A DNA stretch of 64,000 nt. Origin: Fallopia convolvulus. Taxonomy: Eukaryota; Streptophyta; Magnoliopsida; Caryophyllales; Polygonaceae. Positions 23,691 to 36,819 of this stretch are shown one piece after another. The stretch covers positions 18,048,576 through 18,112,575 of the forward strand of contig OZ024722.1 of NCBI GenBank assembly GCA_964016875.1, read 5' to 3'. Positions within the stretch are counted from its first letter, which is position 1; each line of letters opens with the position of its first letter. Made by a program: the position numbers and the translations under genes. Below the pieces are notes generated by a model. The model was not told the DNA's origin. It worked only from the letters and a program-made list of their open reading frames with translations, and searched no databases.

Positions 23691-24172
23691 TGTAATTGTT
23701 CATTAGATCATTGTACTTGTACATTTAACTATTTCAATCACACCCTCACTAATATTTTGTTTGTTTAATAATATATATTTGCTCATTAGGTCGGTGTACT
23801 TGTTCAATAACGATTTTCATCTGCATTTCGATTTGTTCCTAATATCTTTGTTTTTGTTCATTATCTATTATGTGATTGTTCATTAGGTCGTTGTACCTGT
23901 TCATTATACTCTTAATCTCGATCCTCACATGTATTTCGATTTGTTCATAATGACATATGTAGTTCATGTGTGTATTTTCGGTGTTCATTGTATTAAGTAT
24001 GTTGTTCATTTGTATTATTCAAATAATAGAATAAACAATTTAGATAGAGGAGATCTTGTATGGTTATCAATATTGATTTTTTCCAAAATTAAAATAACTA
24101 TCATACAATTATGGTGATTGATTTGTGCTTATTTATTAAATAAAAAATCAACAAATCCTATCCCTTAATTTA
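23691..24172. repeat. Unclassified AT-rich DNA with diverged tandem units
   Basis: Three imperfect units of roughly 80-110 bp start near 23694, 23786 and 23876. Each holds TTGTTCATTAGGTCGTTGTAC-like and ATTTCGATTTGTTC-like text. No coding potential. The stretch lies between the truncated LTR of A and the 3' tail of LINE C; the element it comes from is not recognised. Confidence 0.5.
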
Positions 24173-24234
24173 TTTTTTTTGATCAAAGAGGAGAGGGCAA
24201 AGCCCTTGATATATTAAAACTTAAACAAAAGCGT

Positions 24235-27200
24235 TTACAATAAACCAGCTACATCAGTAGCAAGGAAAGGAATTAACGACATAGGTGGTGTATAAACCTT
24301 ATTGAAATCTAAACTAGTAGTTAAAGATAAATTTGCTAGATGATCAACTACAGTATTTGCGGTACGAGGTATATGAGCGATTTGGATACTCGATCCAGCA
24401 TTCACCAGCATCTGTTTGCAGTGGAGAACAAGGAAGTAATCAGAATGCCCAGTTGGTAAAGACGAATTCAGTAAAGAGACAACCATGGTGGAATCAGATT
24501 CAACCATCAAGCAAGTGAAACCAAGAGAGATGCTCTCTTTAAGGCCATAAAATAGAGCCCATAATTCAGCTTTTAGAGTGGGAAAACTACCATACTGGAA
24601 AGTGAATCCATGAAGAAATTTACCTTCATGATCTCTAAAAACACCACCTCCACCGACCAACCAACTTAATCCAGCTAGGAGGTGGCGCACACCAGCTTTT
24701 GGTCATGTTACAAGCCGCAGCTGTGGGAGACAAATTAGTCAAATGGACTATATTTTTGCAATTCCAGTAAACATCAGCAATATTGACGACAGTTGCAGAA
24801 AGAGAATCAATCATGTCGATACCATTAAACACTAGCGAATTGCGATTCTTCCAAGTATACCAAAGCATATTGGCAAACAAGGAAGCAACTTTGTCACCCG
24901 ATTTGATGTTTGTAATGATCCACTCAATCAAATTAAGAGAGAAAAAGTTTGAAGGAGCGGAGTTACCATAAAGCGCAAGCCAGACCAGGCGAATATGAGT
25001 ACAATCACGAAGGAGATGCAACTCAGACTCATCAACATTGCATCGTGGACACGCCGAGGAAGTAGCAAGGTGTCGCCGATGACGATTAGAATTACACATC
25101 AAGCTATTATTGAGGAGCAAGTAGATGAAATTCCGAACTCTTTGTTGGACCAGAATACGCCACACACTGCGCCAGTTGATGTTGGGAGACTGAGGAAGAG
25201 GAGATTGATCGCGCACAATTTTCATGGCTGACTTGGTTGAAAAGATGCCCGTTGGAGTTGGGCTCCAATAGACTCGGTCCTGCTCCTGTAAATCAGGATT
25301 CACCTTGTACGAAATCATAGTTTGTTTGGTGGAAGTTGAAAGATAAGGCGCCAACGTAGACCAGTCCCAAGTGGAATCCATCCAAAATTCAGAGACCGTG
25401 GCTCCAAGTAAAGCGTCTGGGACTGAGGTGATAGCAACATCAATAAGAAGGTTTTCATTCATCCACAGATGCAACCAAAAGAGAGTGGTTCGACCATTAC
25501 CAATTGAAATGCGAATCCCCTTTGACAGAGTGGCAGCTCCATGAACAATGCCCTTCCACATATGAGAGGAACGGGGAATAGGGGTAAACATATCAATGTC
25601 GAGTCTGTTGTGGCAATATTTACCACGAACCAGCCTGCACCAGATCGTATTGGGCTCAATAAGCACACACCAACCAAGTTTAGCAAGGACCGCTGCATTA
25701 GCTTGTCGCATAGATTGAATTCCGAGGCCCCCTTCTGACCTTGGGCGTGAAATTTTCTCCTTAGACAGGAGATACATCTTCTTAGAGTCAAGAGAAGAGC
25801 CCCAAATAAAGTCACAAATAGTTCGATCAATGTCGTCGCATATAGAGCGAGGTACAAGGGTGGATTGCATAACATACAACGGAAGGCTAGTGAGAACCGA
25901 ATTTGCAAGAGTGGTTCGACCCGCCATGGAGAGGCACTTGGCTTGCCATCCAGGCAAACAAGAAGAAACTTTGTCTAGGAGAAAGGAGTATCGATTCGTC
26001 GTCAATTTCCCACAAGTTGCTGGAACTCCAAGATAATTGCCCATATCCTCAGCAACAGGCATTGAAAGAAAGGAGTTGATCTCATTCTTAATCGCGTTAC
26101 GAACTTTCTTAGAAAAATGATCGAGCTTTTATGGAAATTTACTTGCTCACCAGACATGCCACAGAAAAGATCAAGGCATTCTTTAATGATAGAAGCTTGC
26201 TCCAAAGAGGCTTCCGCGAATAAGACTAAATCGTCAGCAAAGAATAAATGTGAGAGTGAAATACCTCCAATCTCGACAGGTTTCCAACGAGAATCAAGCA
26301 CTAACTCTTGAATAATGTGGGAGAGGCGCTCCATACATAGCACGAAAAGATATGGTGACAAGGGATATCCTTGGCGGACACCACGAGAGGGTTTAAATTT
26401 CCCCGATCTAGCACCCTGCCAAAGAATCTCCATGCTACCCTCTGTTTGAGTCTTCATGATAACATCAATAAGATGAGATGGTAAATGAGTCTGCAGAAGG
26501 GTTTCATACAAGAAATTCCACCGAATTCGGTCATATTACTTTGCAAGATCAATTTTGAGCATCATCCATCTAGAGGAGCCATTTATGGCCGACATTGTAT
26601 GGAGAACTTCTTGCACTATCACCACATTATCAATTATTTGTCTGCCCGGTATGAAGCTCGCTTGAGCAGGGAAAATAAGATCAGGAAGAACCGGTTTCAA
26701 ACGATTCACAATAGCTTTAGTGGCAATTTTAAAGACCACATTTAAGAGCGATATGGGACAAAAATCAGACAGTTTAGAAGGAGTGTCAACCTTTGATAAT
26801 AAAGAAATAAGGACATCAACAAGGTTTGGCGGAAATACTCCATGATTAAGAAGATCCAGAACAGATTTCGTGGTTTGGACACCCACTTTCGACCAGCTTT
26901 TTTTAAAGAAGATAGTCGGATAACCATCAGGTCCGGGCGCCTTATATGGATGCATCAATTTGAGAGCAAGCCACACATCTTCTTGAGAGAAAGGACGAGC
27001 AACAGAATCGAGTTGATCATTAGCAATTGATGGGAAAGAAACTGCACACGAATAATCAGAAGAAGTAAAGCTCGGATCTTTCGAAAAAAGTGCAGCAAAA
27101 AAATCACGAACAAGATTCTGTATCACGAGTTGATCAGTAGTCCAATCACCATTTGCATCCTTGAGAGATAAAACCTCTTTAGCATTTCTGCGAACCATTG

Positions 27201-27248
27201 TTGATAAGTGATAAAAGTGGGTATTTAAATCACCATCAATAAGACAAT
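24235..27248 (-). pseudogene. LINE C ORF2, C-terminal part: RT, zinc motif and RNase H
   Basis: RT starts with DGDLNTHFYHLST near 27240, then YKAPGPDGYPTIFFKKSW. A stop interrupts the frame at 26536-26538. The frame then continues with SRGVRQGYPLSPYLF and the catalytic FFADDLVLF. A frameshift near 26100 leads to a 475-codon stretch (26062-24635) containing the thumb region and a zinc-type motif CPRCNVDESELHLLRDCTH. RNase H lies in another frame (24690-24235), with GGGGVFRDHEGKFLHG, VESDS and VDHLANLSL. This order is typical of plant L1 elements with a C-terminal RNase H. The other half of ORF2 lies at 35764-36819. Confidence 0.88.
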
Positions 27249-27305
27249 TGTAACACCCCTATTTTTCAACATTGGGTATTACCGCCAGTGACCTCAGATT
27301 TTACC

Positions 27306-29966
27306 TGTAACACCCAGTCTTTACACAAGGCGCTACGTGGCAGTAGACCTTACCAGGTACTACTTAGGTGGGTTGACAACAACACTTTAGGATCTTACAA
27401 CGCGGGCACGACGAGAAAACAAGTAAAACATCCAACTTTCAGATTTATAAAACTGAATATAAAACATGTTTGAATGCCCGAATGCATATACAAAATTACC
27501 AAATGTCCCTTTCCGAATTCCTCTCAGACTATTTCAAACAACACTTAATAAATTACAATAAAATAAAAAAAATAATTCAACAAAACTAATAATAATAAAT
27601 CCTCCCGAAGTACACCCGAAAAACCCAAACTAATGACACGCGCGTCAACGATCCACTCCACCATCCGGCCAAGGCTCCTGCACGGTTTCCTATAACATAC
27701 ATATATCTGGAAAAATAATCCCCGAAGGGTCAGCTTCTAATCTACCAAGTTAGAGAGAATACGGAAATTGCAGAACATTTAAAAACATTTCTAAAGTCAG
27801 CATACAAATCCACAATCACAATCTTAACTCTAAAGGCCAATACCTAAATTAGTTATATCAGTCACACAGAGCCACATATGCATTCACAATCATAATCTCA
27901 TACAATGCAATTCCTCCTTTTTCCACAATCCGGCTTCCAAGACGCTCATCACCGCGCCGAGTGCAGAGGCAGGGCCTCTCACTCCACTTCACAATCTCCC
28001 TTCTAACCCCGGCTAAGCCTCCACTGGAGCACTTGCCAAAAACACACAGATAATAATTTTCGTTTTGAAGGGGCACGGTTTCCCAGTCACACGGGTCAAC
28101 GTAGCCAACTCTTCCTCCACGCCAGCTACGATGGGCCGTGTCGGAACGGTACCAACACAGAGAAAACGTTCCACAAATATCCTTCCGTTAAAATACATTC
28201 AAAACCATTTTACGCACACAACAATTCAAGAAGTTCAAAACAATTTAAAAAGGTATTCGGGACTAGTTCCCAAAACTCGCCCTACAATAACGATACACAA
28301 TCTAACAAAGTAGAGAAGAATCGAGCAAGTCGAAAAACGACTTACCTCAAAGGAAGAAACTCAAACAACGCGGAAAGCTCAAAGGTCCGAGTAAAAGCGA
28401 TTCTCCTAAACATAATGAGGAGCATAAATACAGATTCAAACCAAATTCTCTAACGAAGTTCAGTGCTAGCTAAGACCCCCAAATTGATTTGTTTAACTCG
28501 TTACACATGAATAGATTAATTAACAAACCCTAACTACCTATTTTTATTTACAAACTTCCAAATTCAAGATTAATCAAGCTTCCACTGTAAGAGATTAAGC
28601 TATTTAGCTAATGCATTAATTAACCGACTTCTACTAAAGCCAAGTTACCTAATACCACCTAACTTAAACAAACCTACTAACTAATCAATCTAAGCTAAAA
28701 AAAAACACTAAGTATCCATCCTACTGTACTTGCACACCAAGTACACCTAATATAAACACAACTCCCACAACCCGAGTAATTAACTAGTCACATGCTAATC
28801 AAACACCACATCACTTGTACATAACTGTACACCCAACTAATACTTATTCAATACCCCACCACAACCATTAAACGAGTGATTACAATTATTACACAAAACC
28901 TCCTTCCTGCCCATTCCGAAGAACTAAACTTCTCCCTCCTTTAATCTAAAAACTCGCCCAGTTCCCTCACCGATTTAACCGACCCGACAAATATTAGCAA
29001 GTAGACTCACATAAAAACTCATTCCCACGTTAACCATAGCTAAATCGATCTAATTAAATGCAAAGTAGTAACCATGCTAGAATTAAACGACGCCTACTCT
29101 GCCCTCAACTGAGATCCCAAAGCCCCGGTGTAAAGTAATAGCGTGATCCCCGGTTCCCGACTACAACCTATCGCAGCCAACCCGCTGTCGAAGCTGGACT
29201 CGTACCCCGAGCAGCCACGCCAGCGTCAGCGAGGGAGCACCGGCAAAAGAGCCCGCCTGCGAATTCCCTGCCTTGCTTGGATCCAACCGAACACTAGCGC
29301 TCGTTAAGACCCGACACCACCCCAACCAAACTGAAAACGGAAAGAACCAGGGACTCACCGGAACTACGAGACTAGGCTTTCAAGCGAGAGGGACGACGCT
29401 GACAATGGTATGGATCGACCGGCTTCACCCGCGCAACCAAACGACCGGAACTGAAAATCGACGAGTTTGTTTAGTTGTCGGCTCCTCCGAACGAAGAACA
29501 AAGGGAAGTTAGGGATGGGCTAGTTCTCCGTAACAATTTATTGGGTCTTCAAAAAATTACGGAGGTCAAAGATTGGATAAGGAGATCGGTTTTGAAGATC
29601 TCCAGAAGTCGGCGGCCAATATATATAAAGAGGAGTGTGGATAGAATTTTGTTAAATTTTGATAAGATAAATAACAATTAGGACGGAAGATTTGGGTTTA
29701 AGATAGAATTCACTTGATTAGACTATATAGTATTTTATATTTGAGGTAACCGAACCCGTGTAAAAAAATATAAATACATATAAAAAGATATGGGCTTAAG
29801 AAAATAAAATTAGGTTCATAGCTAATCATTATATTATGGATAAACTTGTAAATAGATAGGTGATTTTCTAACGGATAGCTTAAACGGACTAATGGCGGAT
29901 CAAGAACTCGATATATGTAACTCAAGATATTCATTTTTCCTACCTAAAACGATAGCGGGTATTACA
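27306..29966 (-). repeat. 3' LTR of element F
   Basis: A 2661-bp LTR, TGTAACACCC...GGGTATTACA. The part from about 28205 to 29966 is nearly identical to 31255-33016, while the first roughly 650 bp differ strongly from 30568-31230. Confidence 0.85.
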
Positions 29967-30567
29967 TACCACCACCCTTAAAGAATGTTTCGTCCCGAAA
30001 CTTGAGAAAGAATAAACTTGAGAAGAACGGAATACGACTAAGTACCGGAATGCTTCCTAGGTTTTACAAATACCTCCCCCTAAGAAACGGTTCGTCCCCG
30101 AACCGCGATTCTAGAACATCTTATGATCCAAAACATAAAATTAAGAACATAACTTACATAGAAATAATCAATCTCCTATTCATGAAAACGTCCAAGCAAA
30201 TCAACGATCAAAGCAACAACCAAGTAAGAAAAACAGTCGCAACAAAGCAATGAAATCCCGGTTTAATCAAACAGAACAAAGAATCAAGCCAAAACAATTG
30301 TCAAACAAGAAGCCGAACCTATACCCATAATTAATGTCTTAGCACAAGAACTAAGGTTGACTATATTTAACAAGTTATTATATTACAAGATGTCCCTCAG
30401 CTGATGGCGGCGGAGTTGTGACGTGTCACCTACCTCCTATATGCAACATGCCTACCCCATTTAAAACCTTTGAAAATACCGGCCGGTTTTGGTTTTAAGT
30501 TGGACCTCGGGTACACACGTTGGTCAGTTCCATGTGCCCTGTTGTCAACCTGGCTCTGATACCAATT
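29967..30567 (-). other. Internal region of element F
   Basis: 601 bp without coding potential. It has the polypurine tract at the left end and the primer site at the right end. Near the left end lie two related phrases, TTTCGTCCCGAAAC and GGTTCGTCCCCGAACC, both palindrome-like. Confidence 0.75.
30552..30564 (-). promoter_or_regulatory. Primer-binding site of element F (initiator tRNA-Met type)
   Basis: The minus strand reads TGGTATCAGAGCC three bases after the LTR end. This is the standard plant tRNA-iMet primer sequence. Confidence 0.85.
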
Positions 30568-33016
30568 TGTAACACCCCGTCTTCCGACGAGGCGCTACTA
30601 GGAAATAGACCTTACAAGGTACTATTAATTAGGTTGACAACTACACTGTAGGACCTTACAACTCGGGCACGACGAGAAAACATAATAAAACATCCAACCT
30701 TTATTTAATAAAACTTAGAAAACGTAATCATGCATGAATCCCCAAAAATTATAAATATTCAAATACGTCACAACACCTACAGAAACTGAACTATCTGAAC
30801 CAAAAAGATAATAACCGTAACAAAATACCAACTCCGTCTAACAAATATTAGAATCAACATCCTAACTAATATAAATAAATTAGTATAACCAATCCCACTA
30901 TGACACGCGCTCTTTACCACTCCGGCCCGCCATCTTGCCTAGGTTCCTGCACGGCTCCTTGGTTCATACCTGGAACTGAAAAATGTTCCCCGATGGGTCA
31001 GCGTCTAATCTACCAAGCTAGAAAGAATACGGAAACTGTAGAACGCTTTAAAATCATTTATCTAAAGTCAGCATACGAATCCACAATCGCAATCATAACT
31101 CTAAAGGCCAATACCTAAATTAGTTATATCAGTCACACAAGACACATACGCATTTACAATCACAATCCCATAGCAAAGCAATTCCTCCTTTTCCGCAATC
31201 CGACTTCCAAGGCGCTCATCATCGCGCCGAGTGCAGAGGCAGGCCCTCCCACTAAACCATTTTACGCACACAACAATTCAAGAAGTTCAAAACAATTTAA
31301 AAAGGTATTCGGGACTAGTTCCCAAAACTCGCCCTACAATAACGATACGCAATCTAACAAAGTAGAGAAGAATCGAGCAAGTCGAAAAACGACTTACCTC
31401 AAAGGAAGAAACTCAAACAACGCGGAAAGCTCAAAGGTCCGAGTAAAAGCGATTCTCCTAAACATAATGAGGAGCATAAATACAGATTCAAACCAAATTC
31501 TCTAACGAAGTTCAGTGCTAGCTAAGACCCCCAAATTGATTTGTTTAACTCGTTACACATGAATAGATTAATTAACAAACCCTAACTACCTATTTTTATT
31601 TACAAACTTCCAAATTCAAGATTAATCAAGCTTCCACTGTAAGAGATTAAGCTATTTAGCTAATGCATTAATTAACCGACTTCTACTAAAGCCAAGTTAC
31701 CTAATACCACCTAACTTAAACAAACCTACTAACTAATCAATCTAAGCTAAAAAAACACTAAGTATCCATCCTACTGTACTTGCACACCAAGTACACCTAA
31801 TATAAACACAACTCCCACAACCCGAGTAATTAACTAGTCACATGCTAATCAAACACCACATCACTTGTACATAACTGTACACCCAACTAATACTTATTCA
31901 ATACCCCACCACAACCATTAAACGAGTGATTACAATTATTACACAAAACCTCCTTCCTGCCCATTCCGAAGAACTAAACTTCTCCCTCCTTTAATCTAAA
32001 AACTCGCCCAGTTCCCTCACCGATTTAACCGACCCGACAAATATTAGCAAGTAGACTCACATAAAAACTCATTCCCACGTTAACCATAGCTAAATCGATC
32101 TAATTAAATGCAAAGTAGTAACCATGCTAGAATTAAACGACGCCTACTCTGCCCTCAACTGAGATCCCAAAGCCCCGGTGTAAAGTAATAGCGTGATCCC
32201 CGGTTCCCGACTACAACCTATCGCAGCCAACCCGTTGTCGAAGCTGGACTCGTACCCCGAGCAGCCACGCCAGCGTCAGCGAGGGAGCACCGGCAAAAGA
32301 GCCCGCCTGCGAATTCCCTGCCTTGCTTGGATCCAACCGAACACTAGCGCTCGTTAAGACCCGACACCACCCCAACCAAACTGAAAACGGAAAGAACCAG
32401 GGACTCACCGGAACTACGGGACTAGGCTTTCAAGCGAGAGGGACGACGCTGACAATGGTATGGATCGACCGGCTTCACCCGCGTAACCAAACGACCGGAA
32501 CTGAAAATCGACGAGTTTGTTTAGTTGTCGGCTCCTCCGAACGAAGAACAAAGGGAAGTTAGGGATGGGCTAGTTCTCCGTAACAATTTATTGGGTCTTC
32601 AAAAAATTACGGAGGTCAAAGATTGGATAAGGAGATCGGTTTTGAAGATCTCCAGAAGTCGGCGGCCAATATATATAAAGAGGAGTGTGGATAGAATTTT
32701 GTTAAATTTTGATAAGATAAATAACAATTAGGACGGAAGATTTGGGTTTAAGATAGAATTCACTTGATTAGACTATATAGTATTTTATATTTGAGGTAAC
32801 CGAACCCGTGTAAAAAAATATAAATATATATAAAAAGATATGGGCTTAAGAAAATAAAATTAGGTTCATAGCTAATCATTATATTATGGATAAACTTGTA
32901 AATAGATAGGTGATTTTCTAACAGATAGCTTAAACGGACTAATGGCGGATCAAGAACTCGATATATGTAACTCAAGATATTCATTTTTCCTACCTAAAAC
33001 GATAGCGGGTATTACA
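30568..33016 (-). repeat. 5' LTR of element F
   Basis: A 2449-bp LTR. Compared with the other copy it lacks about 210 bp (matching roughly 27990-28203) at the point where the two LTRs change from diverged to nearly identical. Confidence 0.85.
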
Positions 33017-33021
33017 TTACC

Positions 33022-35763
33022 ATCTAAAGTCACCCGAGGCTTTTAGAATGATATAGAATAATAAAATGCGGAATTTAAACATACTTAGATGAATAAAAGG
33101 TGCTTCCGAAGAAGACTTTGTTCTTACAACCCAAATCACATGATTTAGAAACTTGTTCGGAAATTACAATTCATGAAAGAAACCGTCTTTAAAGCATAAT
33201 GAAAATAAACCGAAAAGAGATTCGATTACATCTTGAAACTTCTTGCCCTTCCTTTGTCCTTCACCTTTCGCCTTGGGATTAATCCTAGGTTCTGACATAA
33301 TTCGCGAGGGGCGATAAAATGCCAGACAAACATGCGGAAAAGAAGAATTAGTCTAAGAGACTAAGCAAGCGGGAACGGAACTTTCCCAAGGGTACTTCGG
33401 TAATTTAGCGAAATAATGATGAAGATAACAATAGGTTGTGTTTCAAGATAGGGTTTATTTATGTGGGGTTTTAACGGTACGAGGGAGAGCGTATCTTAAG
33501 TGATGATAGCTCGTTAGTTTAGAGAAGACTACTAAATTGTAGACCTCTTTTAGCATTGAGAATAAAAGATATGTTGGGAACATTATTAATTCATACGAGT
33601 TAAACCTCTCGCGCCCTGAGCGGACCGAGTGCCAGATCGATCATTTGAGATCGGTCTGATTTTAATATCTTAAATGTGCATTGGCACTTATGTAGCGTAT
33701 TTGATTTAATGATTTAAAAAGGGTGGGAATTCGGTGAGCCCGATCCACCAAGGGAAACCCAGTTTCCCGGCACTTAGCTAGAGTACGCACATCCCTCCTT
33801 GCAATCGGAGCGGATGAGATCATGATCCCGAAAGTCGTACTTCAAACACGTAGGCACTTACGACTTAGAAGGGTTATATAGAGGCGTCGGTTATTCCGCG
33901 CCCCTTACTAGTTCATTCAACGTGGATCTCTAAATGAGTCCATAAACAACCAAAGCCATAATCACACTAGCATAAATAGTCCTATGAGATAATAATAGCG
34001 AACTAAACTAACAAAGGTCGTTATATCTAACAATCGATATTTCCTAGGTTCATTCATTACTTAGCACACAAGTTGTTCCCAACATCGAGAATTTCACGGA
34101 AACGAATTTATAAAGGTCACAAGGGGAAAATCCACTTGCTTTGGTTCGGAAGATAACGGACTTAGCGATAAGACGGAGGTGGGGTTCGCGACTTTGAACG
34201 AGATTCCCGACCTATCGACACGGAAATTTACGAATGGTTTTAGATATGAAATTCCTTTTAAGATTCGGATTTCTCAAGTGTACTTAGCTTAGGTGGATGG
34301 AAAGATTCTAAATTATTATAATAATAATTTAGGTAGCTAAATTAAAATAATAATATTCCTTTATTATTATCTTAATTTCATAATATCCTTTTATTCCATT
34401 TAAAGTAAAACTTATTGATTATTCAAAAATAATTTCCTTAATTTCAATGATATTCAAGGGTTATTTAAAATCATTTTCCCTTTACGAAAATACTTTATCA
34501 ATAATATTCTCTCAATAAAAATCCTTTTTAACAAAGGGGTTATATAATAAGAAAGGTAGAATAATATTAGGCTAATTCTTAGTAACTTTCCATATAATTT
34601 GGTATTTCTCTACACTTAGAGATAAGTAGAAGTATTACTTGGAAAAGCTTATAGAAGGTATAATGGTGATATTTAATATAGAGGCAAAATCATAAGCTAA
34701 TAAATTTATAAAAAAAAAATACTTTTTATAAGGTCTTCTTAGAATAATGTCTTTACTAATCACATAATAATTTCAACCATGGTTTATTAAATGGATTTAT
34801 TTCCTTCTTCCCACTAGTAATATTCACATAATATTTTCATACATCTAACAATTTTGCAAAATAGTTCTATATAGTCTTTTTAATTTTAATAGAATATTTT
34901 AATAACATAAATGAAATAAATAAATTACAAAAATTAGTATTAGGGATTTTAGAGTTTACTGATGTTCTTGCCTGTGTGTTACAGAATACAGGAGAAGAGG
35001 AGGTAGAGGGTGCCGGCGGTGAGGGGCGACACCAGGAGGGCGGCGGTGGCAAGGCGGTGCGCTGGAGGGGGCGCGGTGGTCGTCGGCGGTGGTGCTGGTG
35101 GTCGGAAGTGGTGGCCGGCGGTCCAAGGGAGGGAGAAGAGGGGCTCCTTTGGTGGGATTTTGGATGAAGAACTAGAGCTTGAGGGGCTGATTTTTGGGGG
35201 AATTGAGAGCAAATATTGTAATGAGAAGGAGAAGAATGGGGTGAGTGAATTCTAAGAAGGGATTTCAGCCCCTTTAAATAGGTAGAGCATGATCCATTGT
35301 CATGGATTTTGCCCAATGGAGAAGAGGAGGGAGAAAGGTGATTGGGGAGGGTTGGTGAGAATGGTGATGTCATCTTGATGAGGTAAGCAAGGTGATGTCA
35401 TGACTAGGAATGTAGGCTAAGGTGGAAAGGAGAAGCATGGATTGGTCTCTTTTCATTCTACGTAAAAAGCATTAGGTTGAAGGAGAAGGGTTTTATTTTA
35501 TTTTGTTTTATTTATTTTAATAAATTTTGAGATTTAAAAATAAGCTCTAATTTTATTCAAAGTTTTTAAATTGCCCAAAATTCCTTATGGAGTATTCCTT
35601 AATTTTACTTAATTAATTTTTTTTTCACAAAATTCTCTTTTCCAAGAGAAGTTTAAAGTTTATTATAAAAATTTTAGAAATAGAAATAGATAATAATAAT
35701 AATAATAATAAAATATGATATTAAATTTCATTTCTAAAGTCTTGAAATATTGCGGATATTACA
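33022..35763 (-). repeat. Main part of solo LTR E
   Basis: AT-rich DNA without genes. A GC-rich stretch at 34980-35200 gives proline- and serine-rich shadow reading frames only. (TAA)n microsatellite near 35690-35712. Confidence 0.7.
35272..35280 (-). promoter_or_regulatory. Probable TATA box of LTR E
   Basis: The minus strand reads TATTTAAAG, followed downstream by a C/T-rich leader-like stretch, as in an LTR promoter. Confidence 0.45.
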
Positions 35764-36819
35764 AAAATTAGGTCTTGATTTTTGAAACCATAGAAACTGT
35801 TCTTGGTGAAGGATAATATTAAGGTCCTGTCTCAGTTTCTTATCCAGATCAATAAGACGTTGTGATGGTCGTGAAGCCATCGCTTTGGCAACACCCTCCA
35901 GCCTTGCCCACAACCGGCATTTGTTATGGAATATGTTGCTGAAGACATTACGATTCCAAGAATTAAGATCCACAATTAAAGCTTCAAGAGAGGAAAATAA
36001 ATCCATCTCGGAATTCCAGGATTCAGATAAGAAGGTGTGAAAATTAGAATGGAGTAACCACGTAGCTTGAAAACTGAAAGGCCGTTGTGAGTTGTTAGGC
36101 ATGGAACTTGGACAAGTCTGTATCAGTAAAGGAAGGTGATCCGAATAAGGCTCAACGAGATGCATAACCGTGGCTTGTGGAAATCATAAACGCCAGTCTT
36201 CATTGCAAAGGCCACGATCGAGCCTGGCTGCATTAAAAGTGTCCTCCGTATTTCCTGATGAGCAAGTGAAAGGAGGGCTTGAGAAGCCAAGATCAATTAA
36301 CTGGAGAGCGTCAATTGTTTCCACAAAGGTCAAAGACGATTGTGTTGAGCTTTCTGAATGTCTAAGATGTTCATGAATGCTGGTGGTTGCATTGAAATCA
36401 CTAGCGAGAAGCCAAGGTCGATTATTGATTCGGGCAAAGTGTTGTAAATGGCCCCAGAGTTCAAAACAACGGGCAGGGTTTGGTGCTGCATAAATTGCCG
36501 AAAGAAGTCATGGTTCATCACCACGGCGAGTGATTTCAATAGTAATATGTTGTTTATGAATGGAGATGGGTGTGACAGTAACTTCTGTGGTCTTCCAAAA
36601 AGGCCAAATACCTCCAGCAAGATCGTCAACCTCCACTCTAAGTAAACCATCATATTGGATTCGATTACAAACAGAGTCCGCTCTTTCACCACTAATGCGA
36701 GGCTCGACAAGAGCTAGGACACTAGGACGATGTATGCGAGTCAGTTCTCGAAGAGAATTATGAAATCTAGAATTTCTAGCTCCACGAACATTCTAAACCA
36801 TAATACTTAAACACTCCAT
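35764..36819 (-). pseudogene. LINE C ORF2, N-terminal part: AP-type endonuclease
   Basis: ORF2 starts MECLSIMV at 36819. A TAG at 36793-36795 stands where relatives have Trp before NVRGA, so the frame is closed after eight codons. The rest codes an exonuclease-endonuclease-phosphatase domain, with RPWLLASDFNAT, and SDHLPLLI near 36140. It ends in the linker before RT (LWFQKSR) at the insertion site of E. At least one more frame break lies near 36330-36165. Confidence 0.85.

Larger units (their letters stand above)
27306..33016 (-). mobile_element. F: non-coding LTR retrotransposon with long LTRs, inserted in E
   Basis: It is flanked by a perfect TTACC duplication (27301-27305 and 33017-33021). 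LTRs lie at 27306-29966 and 30568-33016, with only 601 bp between them. On the minus strand the 5' LTR is followed by TGGTATCAGAGCC (30564-30552), the initiator-tRNA-Met primer site. AAGGGTGGTGG next to 29966 reads as the polypurine tract. No gag or pol is present, so this is a LARD-like non-autonomous element; long LTRs and this primer site suggest a Ty3/gypsy parent. Confidence 0.85.
27249..35763 (-). mobile_element. E: 2.8-kb solo LTR in LINE C, itself carrying element F
   Basis: It starts TGTAACACCCC (27249) and ends GATATTACA (35763). It is flanked by ACAAT (27244-27248) and AAAAT (35764-35768), probably one 5-bp duplication with a mutation. Removing E with one flank restores the ORF2 frame of LINE C between RPNF and LIDGDLN. 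Without F the LTR is about 2.8 kb (27249-27305 plus 33022-35763). It holds no internal domain, so it is a solo LTR. It is related in its ends (TGTAA...TTACA) to F. Confidence 0.78.

Noticed and set aside
29161..32731. Pairs of identical small ORFs (for example at 29161-29358 and 32211-32408)
   Set aside because: They are the same DNA in the two LTRs of element F; no coding signature.
34867..35373. Proline- and serine-rich 168-codon frame in LTR E
   Set aside because: It lies in the GC-rich leader-like part of an LTR, has no domain, and competing frames exist on both strands.
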